Shown here in pieces: positions 10,502-20,895 of a DNA stretch of 64,000 bases (positions are counted from its first letter, which is position 1; the number at the start of each line of letters is the position of its first letter). The stretch covers positions 292,116 through 356,115 of the forward strand of contig NZ_QMEW01000002.1 in assembly GCF_003284965.1 (NCBI RefSeq), given 5' to 3'. A program made the translations under genes and the position numbers. Origin of the DNA: Mycolicibacterium sp. GF69 (GTDB taxonomy: Bacteria; Actinomycetota; Actinomycetes; Mycobacteriales; Mycobacteriaceae). The notes under the pieces were generated by a model. That model searched no databases and was not told the origin of the DNA. It was given only the letters and a program-made list of their open reading frames with translations.

Positions 10502-11313
10502 GCGAGCAACTCCGCCAGGTCGGTCACCACGATGTCGGCTCCGTTGTCTCGCAACGCTTCTGCCTGCCCCACCCGGTCGACGCCGACCACCACGCCGAAG
10601 CGTCCGGCCCGACCGGCCGCCACGCCGGACAACGCGTCTTCGAACACCGCACCTTGGCCGGGTTCGACGCCGAGGAGTTGCGCAGCGCGCAGAAACGAGT
10701 CGGGCGCGGGTTTCCCTGCGATGTGCTCCGCACTCAACGTGACACCGTCGACCCGGTGCTGCACGAACCTCGCCAGCCCCGTCAACTCGAGTACCTGGCG
10801 GGTGTTGGCGCTGGAGGACACCACCGCGATTCCCAAGCCGGCGTTGGCGGTCGCTTCCAGGTAGCGGCGCGATCCCTCGAACACCTCGACGCCGTCGGCT
10901 TGCAGAACCTCCTGGAACATCTCGTTCTTCCGGTTGCCCAGGCCGAACACGGTCTCTTGTTCGGGCCCATCGCCAGGATCGCCCTCGGGCAACTCGATGC
11001 CCCGGCTCATCAGGAAGGAGCGCACGCCGTCCTCGCGCTTCTTTCCGTCGACGTAGGTCAGATAGTCGGTTCGCACGTCGAACGGAGTGAACGCCGCACC
11101 GGTTCGCCGTCGGAGAAAGTCGTCGAACATCGCTTTCCAGGCCTTCTTGTGCACGCTCGCGGTGTCGGTGAGCACACCGTCGAGATCGAACAGCGCGGCG
11201 CGTATCGCAGCGGGTAGACCCAGTTCTGCGGTCGGTTCTTCGGCTCCAGGGGATCCAGGCTCGATAGGGGTTTCAGGCACGATCAACCCATTCCCGTTTT
11301 CATCCGCAGACAT
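10498..11313 (-). CDS. HAD-superfamily beta-phosphoglucomutase-like protein (Rv3400-like)
   Basis: A 271-residue HAD hydrolase with the nucleophile motif DLDGVLTD at residues 43-50, the beta-phosphoglucomutase-type VSSSANT motif (motif II) near residue 155, the Lys in AGKPAPDSF (motif III) and the acidic [15 protein letters not shown] (motif IV). It likely interconverts beta-glucose 1-phosphate and glucose 6-phosphate, feeding on the product of the coupled GH65 enzyme. The ATG at 11313 is chosen because a TATGTT -10 sits at 11327-11332 on the minus strand, leaving a very short leader; an in-frame ATG at 11331 overlaps that hexamer. It is divergent from guaA, the start codons being about 70 bases apart. 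Confidence 0.82.
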   Translation of the reverse strand: MSADENGNGLIVPETPIEPGSPGAEEPTAELGLPAAIRAALFDLDGVLTDTASVHKKAWKAMFDDFLRRRTGAAFTPFDVRTDYLTYVDGKKREDGVRSFLMSRGIELPEGDPGDGPEQETVFGLGNRKNEMFQEVLQADGVEVFEGSRRYLEATANAGLGIAVVSSSANTRQVLELTGLARFVQHRVDGVTLSAEHIAGKPAPDSFLRAAQLLGVEPGQGAVFEDALSGVAAGRAGRFGVVVGVDRVGQAEALRDNGADIVVTDLAELLA

Positions 11314-11372
11314 GTATGCACCGACGAACATACTGCGATCGCGCGGTCGGTCGGTCCACAAACGCGCCCAAC

Positions 11373-11378
11373 TAGACT
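11373..11378 (+). promoter_or_regulatory. guaA -10 hexamer, leaderless start
   Basis: TAGACT is followed by exactly 6 bases and then the GTG start of guaA, with no ribosome binding site. This is the classic layout of a leaderless mycobacterial mRNA. Confidence 0.6.
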
Positions 11379-11384
11379 GGCCCG

Positions 11385-12956
<1,572 letters not shown>

Positions 12957-13871
12957 TCATCCGGACTCGTCCGTGGGCTCGGTGTCCTTGTCGATGAGAT
13001 CGCCGAGAATCTCGCCGATTATCGATTCGATCGTCGACTCGATGGAGAACGCAAGCGTCGCCGACACCGCCGAGACCGCCTGTGTGCGGAACCGCACAAG
13101 CGTGGTGATCAGCTCGGCGATCTCGGTGTCCGGCGGCAGCGCTGCGCCCGGGTTGATGCGGTGCAGCACCTCCTCGACGCCGGCCTGCACCAGGATGCCG
13201 CTGATCTGATCGGTCAGCGGTGCGATCCGCTCGTGCAGGTCGATCAGTTTGTCGGTGGCCACGCCGTACTGACGGATGTCGTTGAACGCCTCGATGAGCT
13301 TGGGCCGCACGATCACGGCCTCCCCGTCTTCGAGCCTGATCACGCCTAGCCCGACCATTCGGTCAAAACCGGGGTCATCGTCGACGAGTCGTCTGGCGTC
13401 GGCGACGCTCATGCGCTCGGGCTTCTCGGTCGCCCAACTGCCGGCGATCGCCGATTCGAGCCCGAGGATGTCACCGACGCCCTTGCCCTGTTCCCACGCC
13501 GAGAGCATCTCGCGCACGTGCGCGATGTTGTAGCCGCGGTCCAGCAACGAGGTGATCAGCCGCAGACGGGTTAGGTGGGTGTCGTTGAAAAGCGCGATCC
13601 GGCCCACCCGCAGCGGTGGATGCAGGAGGCCACGATCGCGGTACACCCGGATGTTGCGGGTGGTGGTGCCTGCCAACCGCGCGAGTTCCTCGATGCGGTA
13701 CTCGCCGGACTCCTCGACTCCGTGCGGTTGTACGGCGGCGTCGAACAACTGCGACACGGCGGTCTCGACGACGTCACGAGAACCGCGGCGTACGCGCTGC
13801 GGCGCACGCCGGAGCCCGTTGAGGATCGCCGAGACAGGTCCCGCCTGCGGACGGGGAGGTCGCGATGTCAC
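12957..13871 (-). CDS. MerR-family transcriptional regulator
   Basis: A 304-residue regulator with an unusual N-terminal extension of about 55 residues before the winged HTH (YRIEELARLAGTTTRNIRVYRDRGLLHPP, residues about 58-86), followed by a coiled-coil dimerisation helix and a long C-terminal helical domain of about 150 residues. No metal-binding Cys cluster is seen, so the ligand is probably organic. It is the last gene of the five-gene minus-strand operon, one base after the monooxygenase stop, and is the natural candidate for controlling it. It starts with GTG. Confidence 0.82.
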   Translation of the reverse strand: MTSRPPRPQAGPVSAILNGLRRAPQRVRRGSRDVVETAVSQLFDAAVQPHGVEESGEYRIEELARLAGTTTRNIRVYRDRGLLHPPLRVGRIALFNDTHLTRLRLITSLLDRGYNIAHVREMLSAWEQGKGVGDILGLESAIAGSWATEKPERMSVADARRLVDDDPGFDRMVGLGVIRLEDGEAVIVRPKLIEAFNDIRQYGVATDKLIDLHERIAPLTDQISGILVQAGVEEVLHRINPGAALPPDTEIAELITTLVRFRTQAVSAVSATLAFSIESTIESIIGEILGDLIDKDTEPTDESG

Positions 13872-13872
13872 A

Positions 13873-15363
13873 TCAGGCCGGTGTCGTGATCATGGCCGGG
13901 TTGGTGTCGCGCGCGATCACGTAATAGTCGTCCAATCGGAAATCCCGCATCTGTCGAAGATACTGGGTCGCGAACCCCGGGTACATCGACGCGTTGAACC
14001 CGTCGGCGGTCAGGTACCAACTGTTGCAGCCGGACATCCACGTGGTCTTGGTGAGTCGCTTCTGGATGCGTTCGTTGTAGCGCTGCGCAACGTCTTGGCG
14101 CACATCGAGATAGCGCACGTCCCGGCGGAGGATCGTTGTGATCGCACGCACCGCGTAGTCGAGTTGACCCTCGACGTAGACCAGCAGCGAGTTGTGTCCC
14201 GGACCGGAATTCGGGCCCGTCATGAAGAACAGGTTCGGGTAGCCGTGCGCGTTGACGCCCTTGTAGGCCTGGGCGCCGCCGGCCCAGTCCTCGCTCAGCG
14301 AGCGGCCGCCGATCCCGGTCACCGGGAAGGGCGGACCGGTCAGGTGAACGTCGTAACCGGTGGCGAAAACCACGCAGTCGAGGTGGTGTTCGACACCGTC
14401 GCTGGTGCGGATGCCGACGGGGCTCATGGTGGCGATCGGCCAGTCGATCAACTTGCAGTTGTCGCGCTGCAGCGCAGGGTAGTAATCGCTGGACATCAGC
14501 ATCCGCTTACAGCCGGGTGTGAAGTCCGGTGTGAGCTGGCGTCGCAGCCACGGGTCTTTGACCTGGTGTCGAAGGTGCGCCTTGCCGAGCCTGGCGACCA
14601 AACCGGTGAGCGGGGTGTCCCAGACCAGAGCGGTCGCGGTCAGCTCGTGACCCCAGAACAACGCCTGGCGCGCGATCTCCTGGACCGCAGGGATTTTCGC
14701 GAAGACGGTCTGAGCGGCTGTGGGGGTGGCGATGTCCAGCCGTGGCAGCACCCATCCCGGCGTGCGCTGGAAGACTTTGACGAAGTCGGCGCGCTTGACC
14801 AGTTCGGGCACGATCTGCACCGCGCTGGCGCCGGTACCGACAACGGCCACCCGCTTGCCCGCGAAGTCGTAGTCGTGATCCCATCGCGCACTGTGGATCT
14901 TGTGGCCTTGGTAGCTGTCGAGGCCGCGGATGTCGGGCCACTTGTGGTCGGCGAGCGGTCCGGACGCCAGGACCACGGTGCGCGCCCGAAAATGCTCGTC
15001 TGCATTCACTTCGACCGTCCACACGGCTTCGGCTTCGTCGAAGTGCAGGCCGTTGACTTCGGTACCGAACCGGATGCGATGGCGAAGCCCGAAATCGTCG
15101 ACCAGGTCGTCGATGTGGGCGCAGATCTCCTCACCCGGTGAGTAGGATCGCGACCACCTTGGGTTCTTGGCGAACGAGAACGAGTACAGCAGCGACGGAA
15201 TGTCGCATGCCGCACCGGGATAAGTGTTGTCGCGCCAAGTACCACCGACACGGTCGCTGCGCTCGAGGATGACGAAGTCCTCGACGCCGGCCTCGGAAAG
15301 CTTGATCGCCGCACCGATACCGCTGAAGCCGGCGCCGACGATCACCGTGTCGTGGATCGTCAT
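13873..15363 (-). CDS. Baeyer-Villiger-type flavin monooxygenase
   Basis: This 496-residue enzyme should insert an oxygen next to a ketone to form an ester or lactone, using FAD and NADPH. The FAD motif GAGFSGIG lies at residues 10-17, the GGTWRDNTYPGAACD block at 40-54, the Baeyer-Villiger fingerprint YQGHKIHSARWD at 151-162 (Gly, His and Trp all present), and the NADPH motif GTGASA at 176-181. MymA (Rv3083) and EthA are the closest families I recall. The ATG at 15363 is one base from the preceding gene's stop; an in-frame ATG at 15381 is possible. The substrate is unknown, but the operon suggests a ketone made by the neighbouring SDR. Confidence 0.88.
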   Translation of the reverse strand: MTIHDTVIVGAGFSGIGAAIKLSEAGVEDFVILERSDRVGGTWRDNTYPGAACDIPSLLYSFSFAKNPRWSRSYSPGEEICAHIDDLVDDFGLRHRIRFGTEVNGLHFDEAEAVWTVEVNADEHFRARTVVLASGPLADHKWPDIRGLDSYQGHKIHSARWDHDYDFAGKRVAVVGTGASAVQIVPELVKRADFVKVFQRTPGWVLPRLDIATPTAAQTVFAKIPAVQEIARQALFWGHELTATALVWDTPLTGLVARLGKAHLRHQVKDPWLRRQLTPDFTPGCKRMLMSSDYYPALQRDNCKLIDWPIATMSPVGIRTSDGVEHHLDCVVFATGYDVHLTGPPFPVTGIGGRSLSEDWAGGAQAYKGVNAHGYPNLFFMTGPNSGPGHNSLLVYVEGQLDYAVRAITTILRRDVRYLDVRQDVAQRYNERIQKRLTKTTWMSGCNSWYLTADGFNASMYPGFATQYLRQMRDFRLDDYYVIARDTNPAMITTPA

Positions 15364-15364
15364 G

Positions 15365-16285
15365 TCAGGCTGCCGGTTCATGGGTGACCTCTTTGACCCA
15401 GCTCGGCACCGCGGGCAACAACGGGTGCGGATACCGATCGGAAAGCCACACCATCGAATTGGCCAGCAGATGGTAGGGATGACGCGGGTTGGTGACGACG
15501 CCCGCGTAGCGTCTCAGGAAGCGGTATGTCGGTACCCGGTTGGTGTGCTCACCGCGATCGCCGAGTTCCTTGAATCTCTTGACCGCACGGTACAACCGTT
15601 CGGGCTCCATACCCATGGCGACGATCTCGTTGCGGATCCGGTTGATCAGCGGTGCGCCCATGACCGCGCCGATGATCAGCCCGGGTGTGGCGTTGTGGCC
15701 GACGAAGTCGATCAGCAGCCGGCGGATCCTGGCATGTCCGATCATGTCGAGCACCTCGAAATCGACCACAAGATGCCGGGATTCGTCGTTGTTGATCTTC
15801 TCGAAGACTTTGTGGCACACCGGGTCCTGCACCTCATCGAGCAGAAACTTCAGCAGTGCGCCGTCGAGCGCGACCTCGAGCATCGGGATCGCCGTGCCGA
15901 GCAGTGACAGCGGCATGTCGTCGGCCCAGCGGTCGAGCCAGTCGATGGCCAACCGGATGTTGACGTTGGGCTCGGGCACTTCACCGTCGGTGAGCATGCC
16001 CCAGCGCTTCATCAGTGCCAGTTCGGCGTTGGCGTGCCGTTGTTCTTCTGCGTGGAAATAGCGGTAGATCTCTGCGATCGTCGGCGTCGGCGCCTTCTTG
16101 GCAAGAGCGGCGAACCCGCGCGCCCCGATGTTTTCGATCCAGCACAGGTCGGCCATGAACGCCTTCAGCTTCGGCCGCTGTTCGTCGGTGATGAGTTCGG
16201 CGCCCGGAGCCTCCCAGTCGATGTCGGCCAGCGCCCACTGCCGGTCTTTGATCTTCACCAGCATCGCGTCCATGTCGATTGCCAT
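15365..16285 (-). CDS. Ferritin-like four-helix diiron protein, putative oxygenase
   Basis: The 306-residue protein shows the ligand pattern of a diiron carboxylate site: Glu51, then Glu81-x-x-His84 (in AEEQRH), then Glu137, then Glu168-x-x-His171 (in NDESRH). The two halves are spaced 30 and 31 residues, as in ferritin, AurF and desaturase-like bundles. It may therefore activate oxygen to hydroxylate or desaturate a substrate, but I cannot assign a named family. The ATG at 16285 has a strong AGGAGG ribosome site. It sits between an SDR and a Baeyer-Villiger monooxygenase with gaps of 8 bases and 1 base. Confidence 0.72.
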   Translation of the reverse strand: MAIDMDAMLVKIKDRQWALADIDWEAPGAELITDEQRPKLKAFMADLCWIENIGARGFAALAKKAPTPTIAEIYRYFHAEEQRHANAELALMKRWGMLTDGEVPEPNVNIRLAIDWLDRWADDMPLSLLGTAIPMLEVALDGALLKFLLDEVQDPVCHKVFEKINNDESRHLVVDFEVLDMIGHARIRRLLIDFVGHNATPGLIIGAVMGAPLINRIRNEIVAMGMEPERLYRAVKRFKELGDRGEHTNRVPTYRFLRRYAGVVTNPRHPYHLLANSMVWLSDRYPHPLLPAVPSWVKEVTHEPAA

Positions 16286-16293
16286 TGCGCCTC

Positions 16294-17115
16294 CTAGAGG
16301 GTGATGCGGTTGGTGAGACCGACGGCGCGGGTGTACGCCGTCGGTGTGAATCGCTTGATACCCCAGCCGATTCGGGCATCCGGCTGCGGCATGCAGTAAA
16401 GGCCGCCGCGGTCGAGGGTGTCCAGGCAGGTACGGGCCACCCGCTCGGGGGAGAAACCGGTCCAGCGCATCAGCCGGTCGGCCAATTGGCTGGATCTCGC
16501 CGAGATCCGACCGGTCTCGACGATATTGGTCTTGACGAACGTCGGGCACAGCGCGGTGACATGCACGCCGGTGCCGCTCAGTTCGGCGGCCAGGGTCTCC
16601 GAGAGCGACAGCACCCCGGCCTTGCTGACGTTGTAGGCAGCCATGCCCGGTGCTGCCCCAAAGGCGGCCGCCGACGCTACGTTGATGATTCCGCCATAAC
16701 CCGCATCGCGCAGGATCGGCGCGAACACGTGGCAGCCGTGGATCGGGCCCCACAGGTTGATGTCGAGCACCCAGCGCCAGTCGTCCAGGTCGATCTCGCC
16801 GATCGGCAACCCGCCGGCACCGACACCCGCATTGTTGATCACCACCGTCGGTGGGCCGTTGAACCAGGATTGGGCGGTGTCGGCCAACAAGACGACGTCG
16901 TCGATCCGGGTGACGTCGCAACGCGTCGAGATAGCTTGTCCGCCGTAGCTTTCGATCGCCTCGGAGGTGGCGCGGGCCGACGCCTCGTCGATGTCGCTGC
17001 ACACCACACGTCCGCCGCGCTTGGCGAGTTCGGCGGCGAAGGCAGCACCGATGCCGCTGCCCGCGCCGGTGATGATGGCCGCTGCATTGCGACTGCGCTT
17101 GTTCCCGAAGATCAT
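16294..17115 (-). CDS. Short-chain dehydrogenase/reductase
   Basis: A 273-residue classical SDR that oxidises alcohols or reduces ketones with NAD(P). The cofactor motif TGAGSGIG lies near residues 16-23, an Asp (CSDIDE) after the second strand favours NAD(H), NNAGVGAGG near residue 95, and the catalytic Ser with YNVSK (Tyr-x-x-x-Lys) near residue 160. It resembles SadH (Rv3085), the SDR of the mymA operon. It is 4 bases after the esterase stop and is expected to make the ketone used by the monooxygenase downstream. Confidence 0.86.
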   Translation of the reverse strand: MIFGNKRSRNAAAIITGAGSGIGAAFAAELAKRGGRVVCSDIDEASARATSEAIESYGGQAISTRCDVTRIDDVVLLADTAQSWFNGPPTVVINNAGVGAGGLPIGEIDLDDWRWVLDINLWGPIHGCHVFAPILRDAGYGGIINVASAAAFGAAPGMAAYNVSKAGVLSLSETLAAELSGTGVHVTALCPTFVKTNIVETGRISARSSQLADRLMRWTGFSPERVARTCLDTLDRGGLYCMPQPDARIGWGIKRFTPTAYTRAVGLTNRITL

Positions 17116-17119
17116 CGCG

Positions 17120-18148
17120 TCACCCCGCTCGATCGATTTCGTCGGCGGACAACGCACGAGCGATGAATGCCGAGATCCGGCGCATGGCGGGGGCCGCCTC
17201 GGGCGTCAACCGCGGCAACGCCTGGAAGACATGTACTTGATCGGGCCACACCTCGAGGTCGCAACAGCCACCGGCGGCGCAAATGGCCTCGGCCAAGGCG
17301 ATCGCGTCGGCGGCCAGCATTTCCGACCCGCCGGCCTGGACCAGTGTCGGTGGCATCCTCCGCCCGGTCGCGACGTCGAGCTTCAACCTGGGATGATCGG
17401 AATCGATTCCGGTGCAATACAAGTCGATTAGCCGAGCGGCATCGCGCGAGCGAATGGCGGGATCGCGATGTAACCGTTCGCGCGTGCGTGCGAGTTCGAA
17501 CGTCAGATCAAGCACCGGCGACAGCAGTACCAGCGCAGCGGGGTGCGGGGTGCCCGACTGCAGGAGCAGATCCACGGCCAGGTGGCCGCCGGCGGAGTCG
17601 CCGGCGATGACGGTGCGCTCGGGCGCGAACGCCTTGTCGCCGGTCAGCCAGTCCCAGCCGGTTCGGACATCCTCGGCGGCGGTGGGGAACCGGTGCCGCG
17701 GCGCGAGCCGGTAGTCGATGCTGAATACCGGAAGGCCGGTCAGCGTGGACAGCCATGAAGTGATGCGGCGGTGGGTGCGCGGCGAGCAGAGGGCGTATCC
17801 GCTGCCGTGCACGAAGTAGATGAGGCCTTCGGCTCGGTCGTCGACCCCTGCGCCGCAAACCCATTCACCGACGAGGCGTCGGCCGTCGGAGGTACGGGTA
17901 TCGACGGAATCGACGCGGGTGCCGACCAGCGAGGGGCCGAAGATGCCCATGATGCGGGCCACGATCTGACGCGAGAGCCACAACCCCCAAGGTTGTTCCG
18001 GAGGTAGGACCGCGCTGATCTGCCGCAGGGTCAGGCTACTGACGGCGGCCGCGCTGCGGGCGCGTAGGGAACCGCGCGAGGGCAAGGCCGGCTCTTCGTT
18101 GAGCACCGACTCAGTGCAACACCGATTGGTGACATTTGTCAATGTCAT
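17120..18148 (-). CDS. Alpha/beta hydrolase of the hormone-sensitive lipase family
   Basis: A 342-residue esterase/lipase. The oxyanion motif is HGSGY near residue 113 rather than the usual HGGG, the nucleophile elbow is GDSAGG near residue 182, and the catalytic acid and base are likely Asp and His in EVWPDQVHVF near residue 310. LipR (Rv3084) of the mymA operon is the relative I recall. It is first in the minus-strand operon and is divergent from the SOS gene imuA'. The ATG at 18148 is taken; a GTG at 18106 is also possible because the first residues look poorly conserved. Confidence 0.84.
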   Translation of the reverse strand: MTLTNVTNRCCTESVLNEEPALPSRGSLRARSAAAVSSLTLRQISAVLPPEQPWGLWLSRQIVARIMGIFGPSLVGTRVDSVDTRTSDGRRLVGEWVCGAGVDDRAEGLIYFVHGSGYALCSPRTHRRITSWLSTLTGLPVFSIDYRLAPRHRFPTAAEDVRTGWDWLTGDKAFAPERTVIAGDSAGGHLAVDLLLQSGTPHPAALVLLSPVLDLTFELARTRERLHRDPAIRSRDAARLIDLYCTGIDSDHPRLKLDVATGRRMPPTLVQAGGSEMLAADAIALAEAICAAGGCCDLEVWPDQVHVFQALPRLTPEAAPAMRRISAFIARALSADEIDRAG

Positions 18149-18241
18149 CAATGATCGTTGGCGCGGATAACGGTTGTTCGGGTCTGCTCGACGTGAGCGA
18201 CCGCTTGACGCTTGTCGGAGGCTGGGTGTTTACTCGGATCA

Positions 18242-18257
18242 TCGAACATACATTCGA
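18242..18257. promoter_or_regulatory. LexA (SOS) box upstream of imuA'
   Basis: TCGAACATACATTCGA matches the mycobacterial LexA palindrome TCGAAC-N4-GTTCGA with one changed base. It lies 36 bases before the imuA' start and should repress imuA'-imuB until DNA damage. It also lies upstream of the divergent esterase operon. Confidence 0.8.
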
Positions 18258-18293
18258 AAAACCAGTGTGTCGGACGATGCAGGAGGTGCTGTT

Positions 18294-18998
18294 GTGACAG
18301 CAGCCATGAGCTTGGATCAGCGCGAGCTTACCCGCGCTGAACAGGTGGAACACCTGCGGCGCAAGATCGCGGCGGTGTCCAGCAAGGTAGGCGGCGCGCA
18401 CCGCGGCGCAGCGCACTCGGTCGAGCCGCTTCCGGACTCGGAAACTTTGCTGCCGATGCCCGAAACATCCCCCGCAAGCGGGTGGTACCCCCAGGCCGAT
18501 TATCTGGCGCCGTTGCCGCGCGGGACGGTGGCGGTGGTGGCGGGCGCCCGGTCGTTGTCGCTGAGCATGGTGGCGGCGGTGACGGCCGCGGGCGGGCACG
18601 CCGCGATCGTCGGTCAGCCCGACATCGGCCTGTTGGCGGCCGCGGAGATGGGCGCCGATCTGAGCCGCATCGCGGTCATCCCGGAACCGGGCGCCGATCC
18701 GGTCGAGGTCGCCGCCGTGCTGATGGACGGTATGGATCTGGTCGTACTCGGTCTGGGCGGTCGGTCGGTGCCTGCCACCCGGGCCCGCGCCGTGGTGGCC
18801 CGGGCCCGGCAGAAGGGCTGCACCCTGCTGGTCACCGGGGGCAACTGGCAGGGAGCGTCCGCCCGGTTGGAGGCCACCGTGTGCGGTTACGAGATCACAG
18901 CCCAGGGCCGCCCGGGATTCGGCCGCATCGGCCGGGTGCGACTGGCCACGCGGGCCAGGGGACGCCTGTTCGGTTCCGCGCGCGCGGTAGGCGGATGA
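18294..18998 (+). CDS. imuA': ImuA' SOS mutagenesis accessory protein
   Basis: The 234-residue protein (Rv3395c family) is a partner of ImuB and DnaE2 in damage-induced mutagenic DNA synthesis. It carries the family core from about residue 75 ([32 protein letters not shown], then [22 protein letters not shown] and [26 protein letters not shown]). The GTG at 18294 is chosen because AGGAGG at 18281-18286 precedes it by 7 bases. A GC palindrome at 18471-18482 encodes a stretch ([12 protein letters not shown]) that replaces part of a linker compared with the M. tuberculosis protein as I recall it. The stop is immediately followed by the imuB GTG. Confidence 0.88.
   Translation: MTAAMSLDQRELTRAEQVEHLRRKIAAVSSKVGGAHRGAAHSVEPLPDSETLLPMPETSPASGWYPQADYLAPLPRGTVAVVAGARSLSLSMVAAVTAAGGHAAIVGQPDIGLLAAAEMGADLSRIAVIPEPGADPVEVAAVLMDGMDLVVLGLGGRSVPATRARAVVARARQKGCTLLVTGGNWQGASARLEATVCGYEITAQGRPGFGRIGRVRLATRARGRLFGSARAVGG
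18466..18494. repeat. GC-rich palindromic element inside imuA'
   Basis: A CCCGC-AA-GCGGG hairpin followed by GGTACCCCCAGG sits in frame within imuA'. A similar hairpin occurs in dnaE2 at 27625-27640. I recall similar short palindromes scattered in mycobacterial genomes, but this needs a genome-wide search. Confidence 0.4.
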
Positions 18999-20612
18999 GT
19001 GTCGCGCGTGCTCGCCATCTGGTGCATGGACTGGCCGGCCGTCGCCGCGGCGGCCGCGGCAGACCTGCCGCCGACCGCCCCGATCGCGGTGACGCTGGCC
19101 AACCGGGTCATCGCCTGTTCGGCATCGGCCCGATCAGTGGGGGTGCGACGGGGGTTGCGGCGTCGGGAAGCGCAGGCGCGGTGTCCCGAACTGCACGTGG
19201 TCACCGCCGACCCGGCGCGCGATGCCCGCTATTTCGAGAGCGTGACGCTCGCGGTGGACGACCTGGTGCCGCGGGCCGAGGTGTTGCGGCCGGGCCTGCT
19301 GGTGCTGCCGGTTCGCGGGGCGGCTCGCTATTTCGGGTCCGAACAAGCCGCCGCCGAGCGGTTGGTCGACGCGGTGGCCGCCGCCGGTGCCGAATGCCAG
19401 GTCGGTGTCGCCGACCAGTTGCCCACCGCGGTCTTCGCCGCGCGGGCGGGACGCATCGTCGAACCCGGACAGGACGCGCTGTTCCTGTCGGCGCTGTCGA
19501 TCCGTCAACTGGCCACCGAGCCCAGCCTGGCCGCGCCCGGCCGGGAAGACCTGACAGACCTGTTGTGGCGCATGGGCGTCCGTAGCATCGGACAGTTCGC
19601 GGCGCTGTCCCGCAGTGATGTCGCCTCGCGGTTCGGTGCCGACGCGGTGACCGCGCACCGGTTCGCCCGCGGTGAGCCCACCCGCGGCCCGTCCGGTCGT
19701 GAACCAGAGCCCGAACTCGACGCCGTCATGAACTGCGACCCGCCGATCGACCGGGTGGACGCCGCGGCCTTCGCCGGGCGCTCACTGGCTTCCGAACTGC
19801 ACCGCAGCCTGGCGGGGTCCGGTATGGGCTGCACCCGGCTCGCCATCCACGCCATCACCGCCAATGGGCAAGAGCTGGAACGGGTTTGGCGCTGTGCCGA
19901 ACCGCTGACGGAGGACGCCACCGCCGACCGCGTGCGCTGGCAACTCGACGGCTGGCTGAACAGGCGCAACCCCAACGACCGACCCACCGCGCCGGTCACG
20001 GTGATCCGTTTGCGACCGGTGGAGGTGGTGTCGGCCGAGGCGTTGCAGCTGCCGCTGTGGGGCGGGGTCGGCGAAGAGGACCGGCTGCGTGCCCGCCGTG
20101 CGCTGGTACGAGTCCAGGGTCTGCTCGGGCCGGAGGCGGTGCAGGTGCCGGTGCTCAGCGGCGGCCGGGGCCCCGCCGAACGCATCACGCTCACCCCGCT
20201 GGGCGACGAACCGGTGCCACAAGCCGATCCCCGTCAGCCGTGGCCCGGTCAATTGCCTGAGCCGTCGCCGACCGTGCTGCTCGACGATCCGGTCGAGTTG
20301 TTCGACGCCGACGGTCGGCCGGTGCGGGTTACCGCCCGCGGCCTGTTCTCCACCGATCCGTCGCGGTTGGCCGCGCCCGGCGAGGTCGTCAAGGCGGGCA
20401 GGTCGGCAGGCAAGTTGGCATGGTGGGCGGGGCCGTGGCCGGTCGACGAACGGTGGTGGGATCCGGAACAAGCTTCATCTGGCCGCAAAGCCGGCCGCAC
20501 CGCGCGGGCACAGGTGCTACTCGACGGCGGACCCTCTCGCGACCAGCCCGGTCAGGCATTACTGCTGTGCTACCGCCAGCGGCGGTGGTACGTCGAAGGG
20601 ATTTATGAGTGA
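18999..20612 (+). CDS. imuB: ImuB, catalytically degenerate Y-family polymerase
   Basis: ImuB (537 residues) links ImuA' and DnaE2 to the sliding clamp. The N-terminal fold is Y-family polymerase, but the first active-site motif reads CMDWPAVAAA and the second LAVDDLVPRAE in place of the usual acidic triad, so it is expected to be inactive as a polymerase. The clamp-binding sequence QLPLWG is present near residue 350, and the C-terminal domain ends with CYRQRRWYVEGIYE. The GTG start directly follows the imuA' TGA, so they are one transcript under the LexA box at 18242. Confidence 0.92.
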   Translation: MSRVLAIWCMDWPAVAAAAAADLPPTAPIAVTLANRVIACSASARSVGVRRGLRRREAQARCPELHVVTADPARDARYFESVTLAVDDLVPRAEVLRPGLLVLPVRGAARYFGSEQAAAERLVDAVAAAGAECQVGVADQLPTAVFAARAGRIVEPGQDALFLSALSIRQLATEPSLAAPGREDLTDLLWRMGVRSIGQFAALSRSDVASRFGADAVTAHRFARGEPTRGPSGREPEPELDAVMNCDPPIDRVDAAAFAGRSLASELHRSLAGSGMGCTRLAIHAITANGQELERVWRCAEPLTEDATADRVRWQLDGWLNRRNPNDRPTAPVTVIRLRPVEVVSAEALQLPLWGGVGEEDRLRARRALVRVQGLLGPEAVQVPVLSGGRGPAERITLTPLGDEPVPQADPRQPWPGQLPEPSPTVLLDDPVELFDADGRPVRVTARGLFSTDPSRLAAPGEVVKAGRSAGKLAWWAGPWPVDERWWDPEQASSGRKAGRTARAQVLLDGGPSRDQPGQALLLCYRQRRWYVEGIYE

Positions 20613-20641
20613 CGGGCGCATGACGGGGTATCCGCCTACCG

Positions 20642-20869
20642 ATGACTGCAATACCGCCAGACCCCGATCCGGCCGACACCCCGGACCTCGAACCCGGTGG
20701 CGGAGTACCGCCCGGGTCGACGCCGCCCGACTCCGACCAGACCTCGGGCGTGGGCGCCGTCGAATCGCGGCCGCGCCACCGGTGGACACCGACGGCCGTG
20801 GCAAGCGTCATCGCGATCGCGCTCTTCCTGCTGCTGTTCCTGGCCGTCGTGGTGTCGGTCGTCCTCTGA
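20642..20869 (+). CDS. DUF6480 small membrane protein
   Basis: A 75-residue protein with a proline-rich acidic N-terminus (IPPDPDPADTPDLEPGGGVPPG, typical of DUF6480) and one transmembrane helix near residues 52-74 (VASVIAIALFLLLFLAVVVSVVL) with almost no tail. Function is unknown. It follows imuB by 29 bases on the same strand and may be read through from the SOS operon. Confidence 0.72.
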   Translation: MTAIPPDPDPADTPDLEPGGGVPPGSTPPDSDQTSGVGAVESRPRHRWTPTAVASVIAIALFLLLFLAVVVSVVL

Positions 20870-20895
20870 ACATTCGAGCTCCAACAGTTCAGGCT

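Noticed and set aside
15365..17002. Long minus-strand open frame in front of the diiron protein
   Set aside because: The upstream part is an off-frame reading of the SDR gene; the real start is the ATG at 16285 with AGGAGG.
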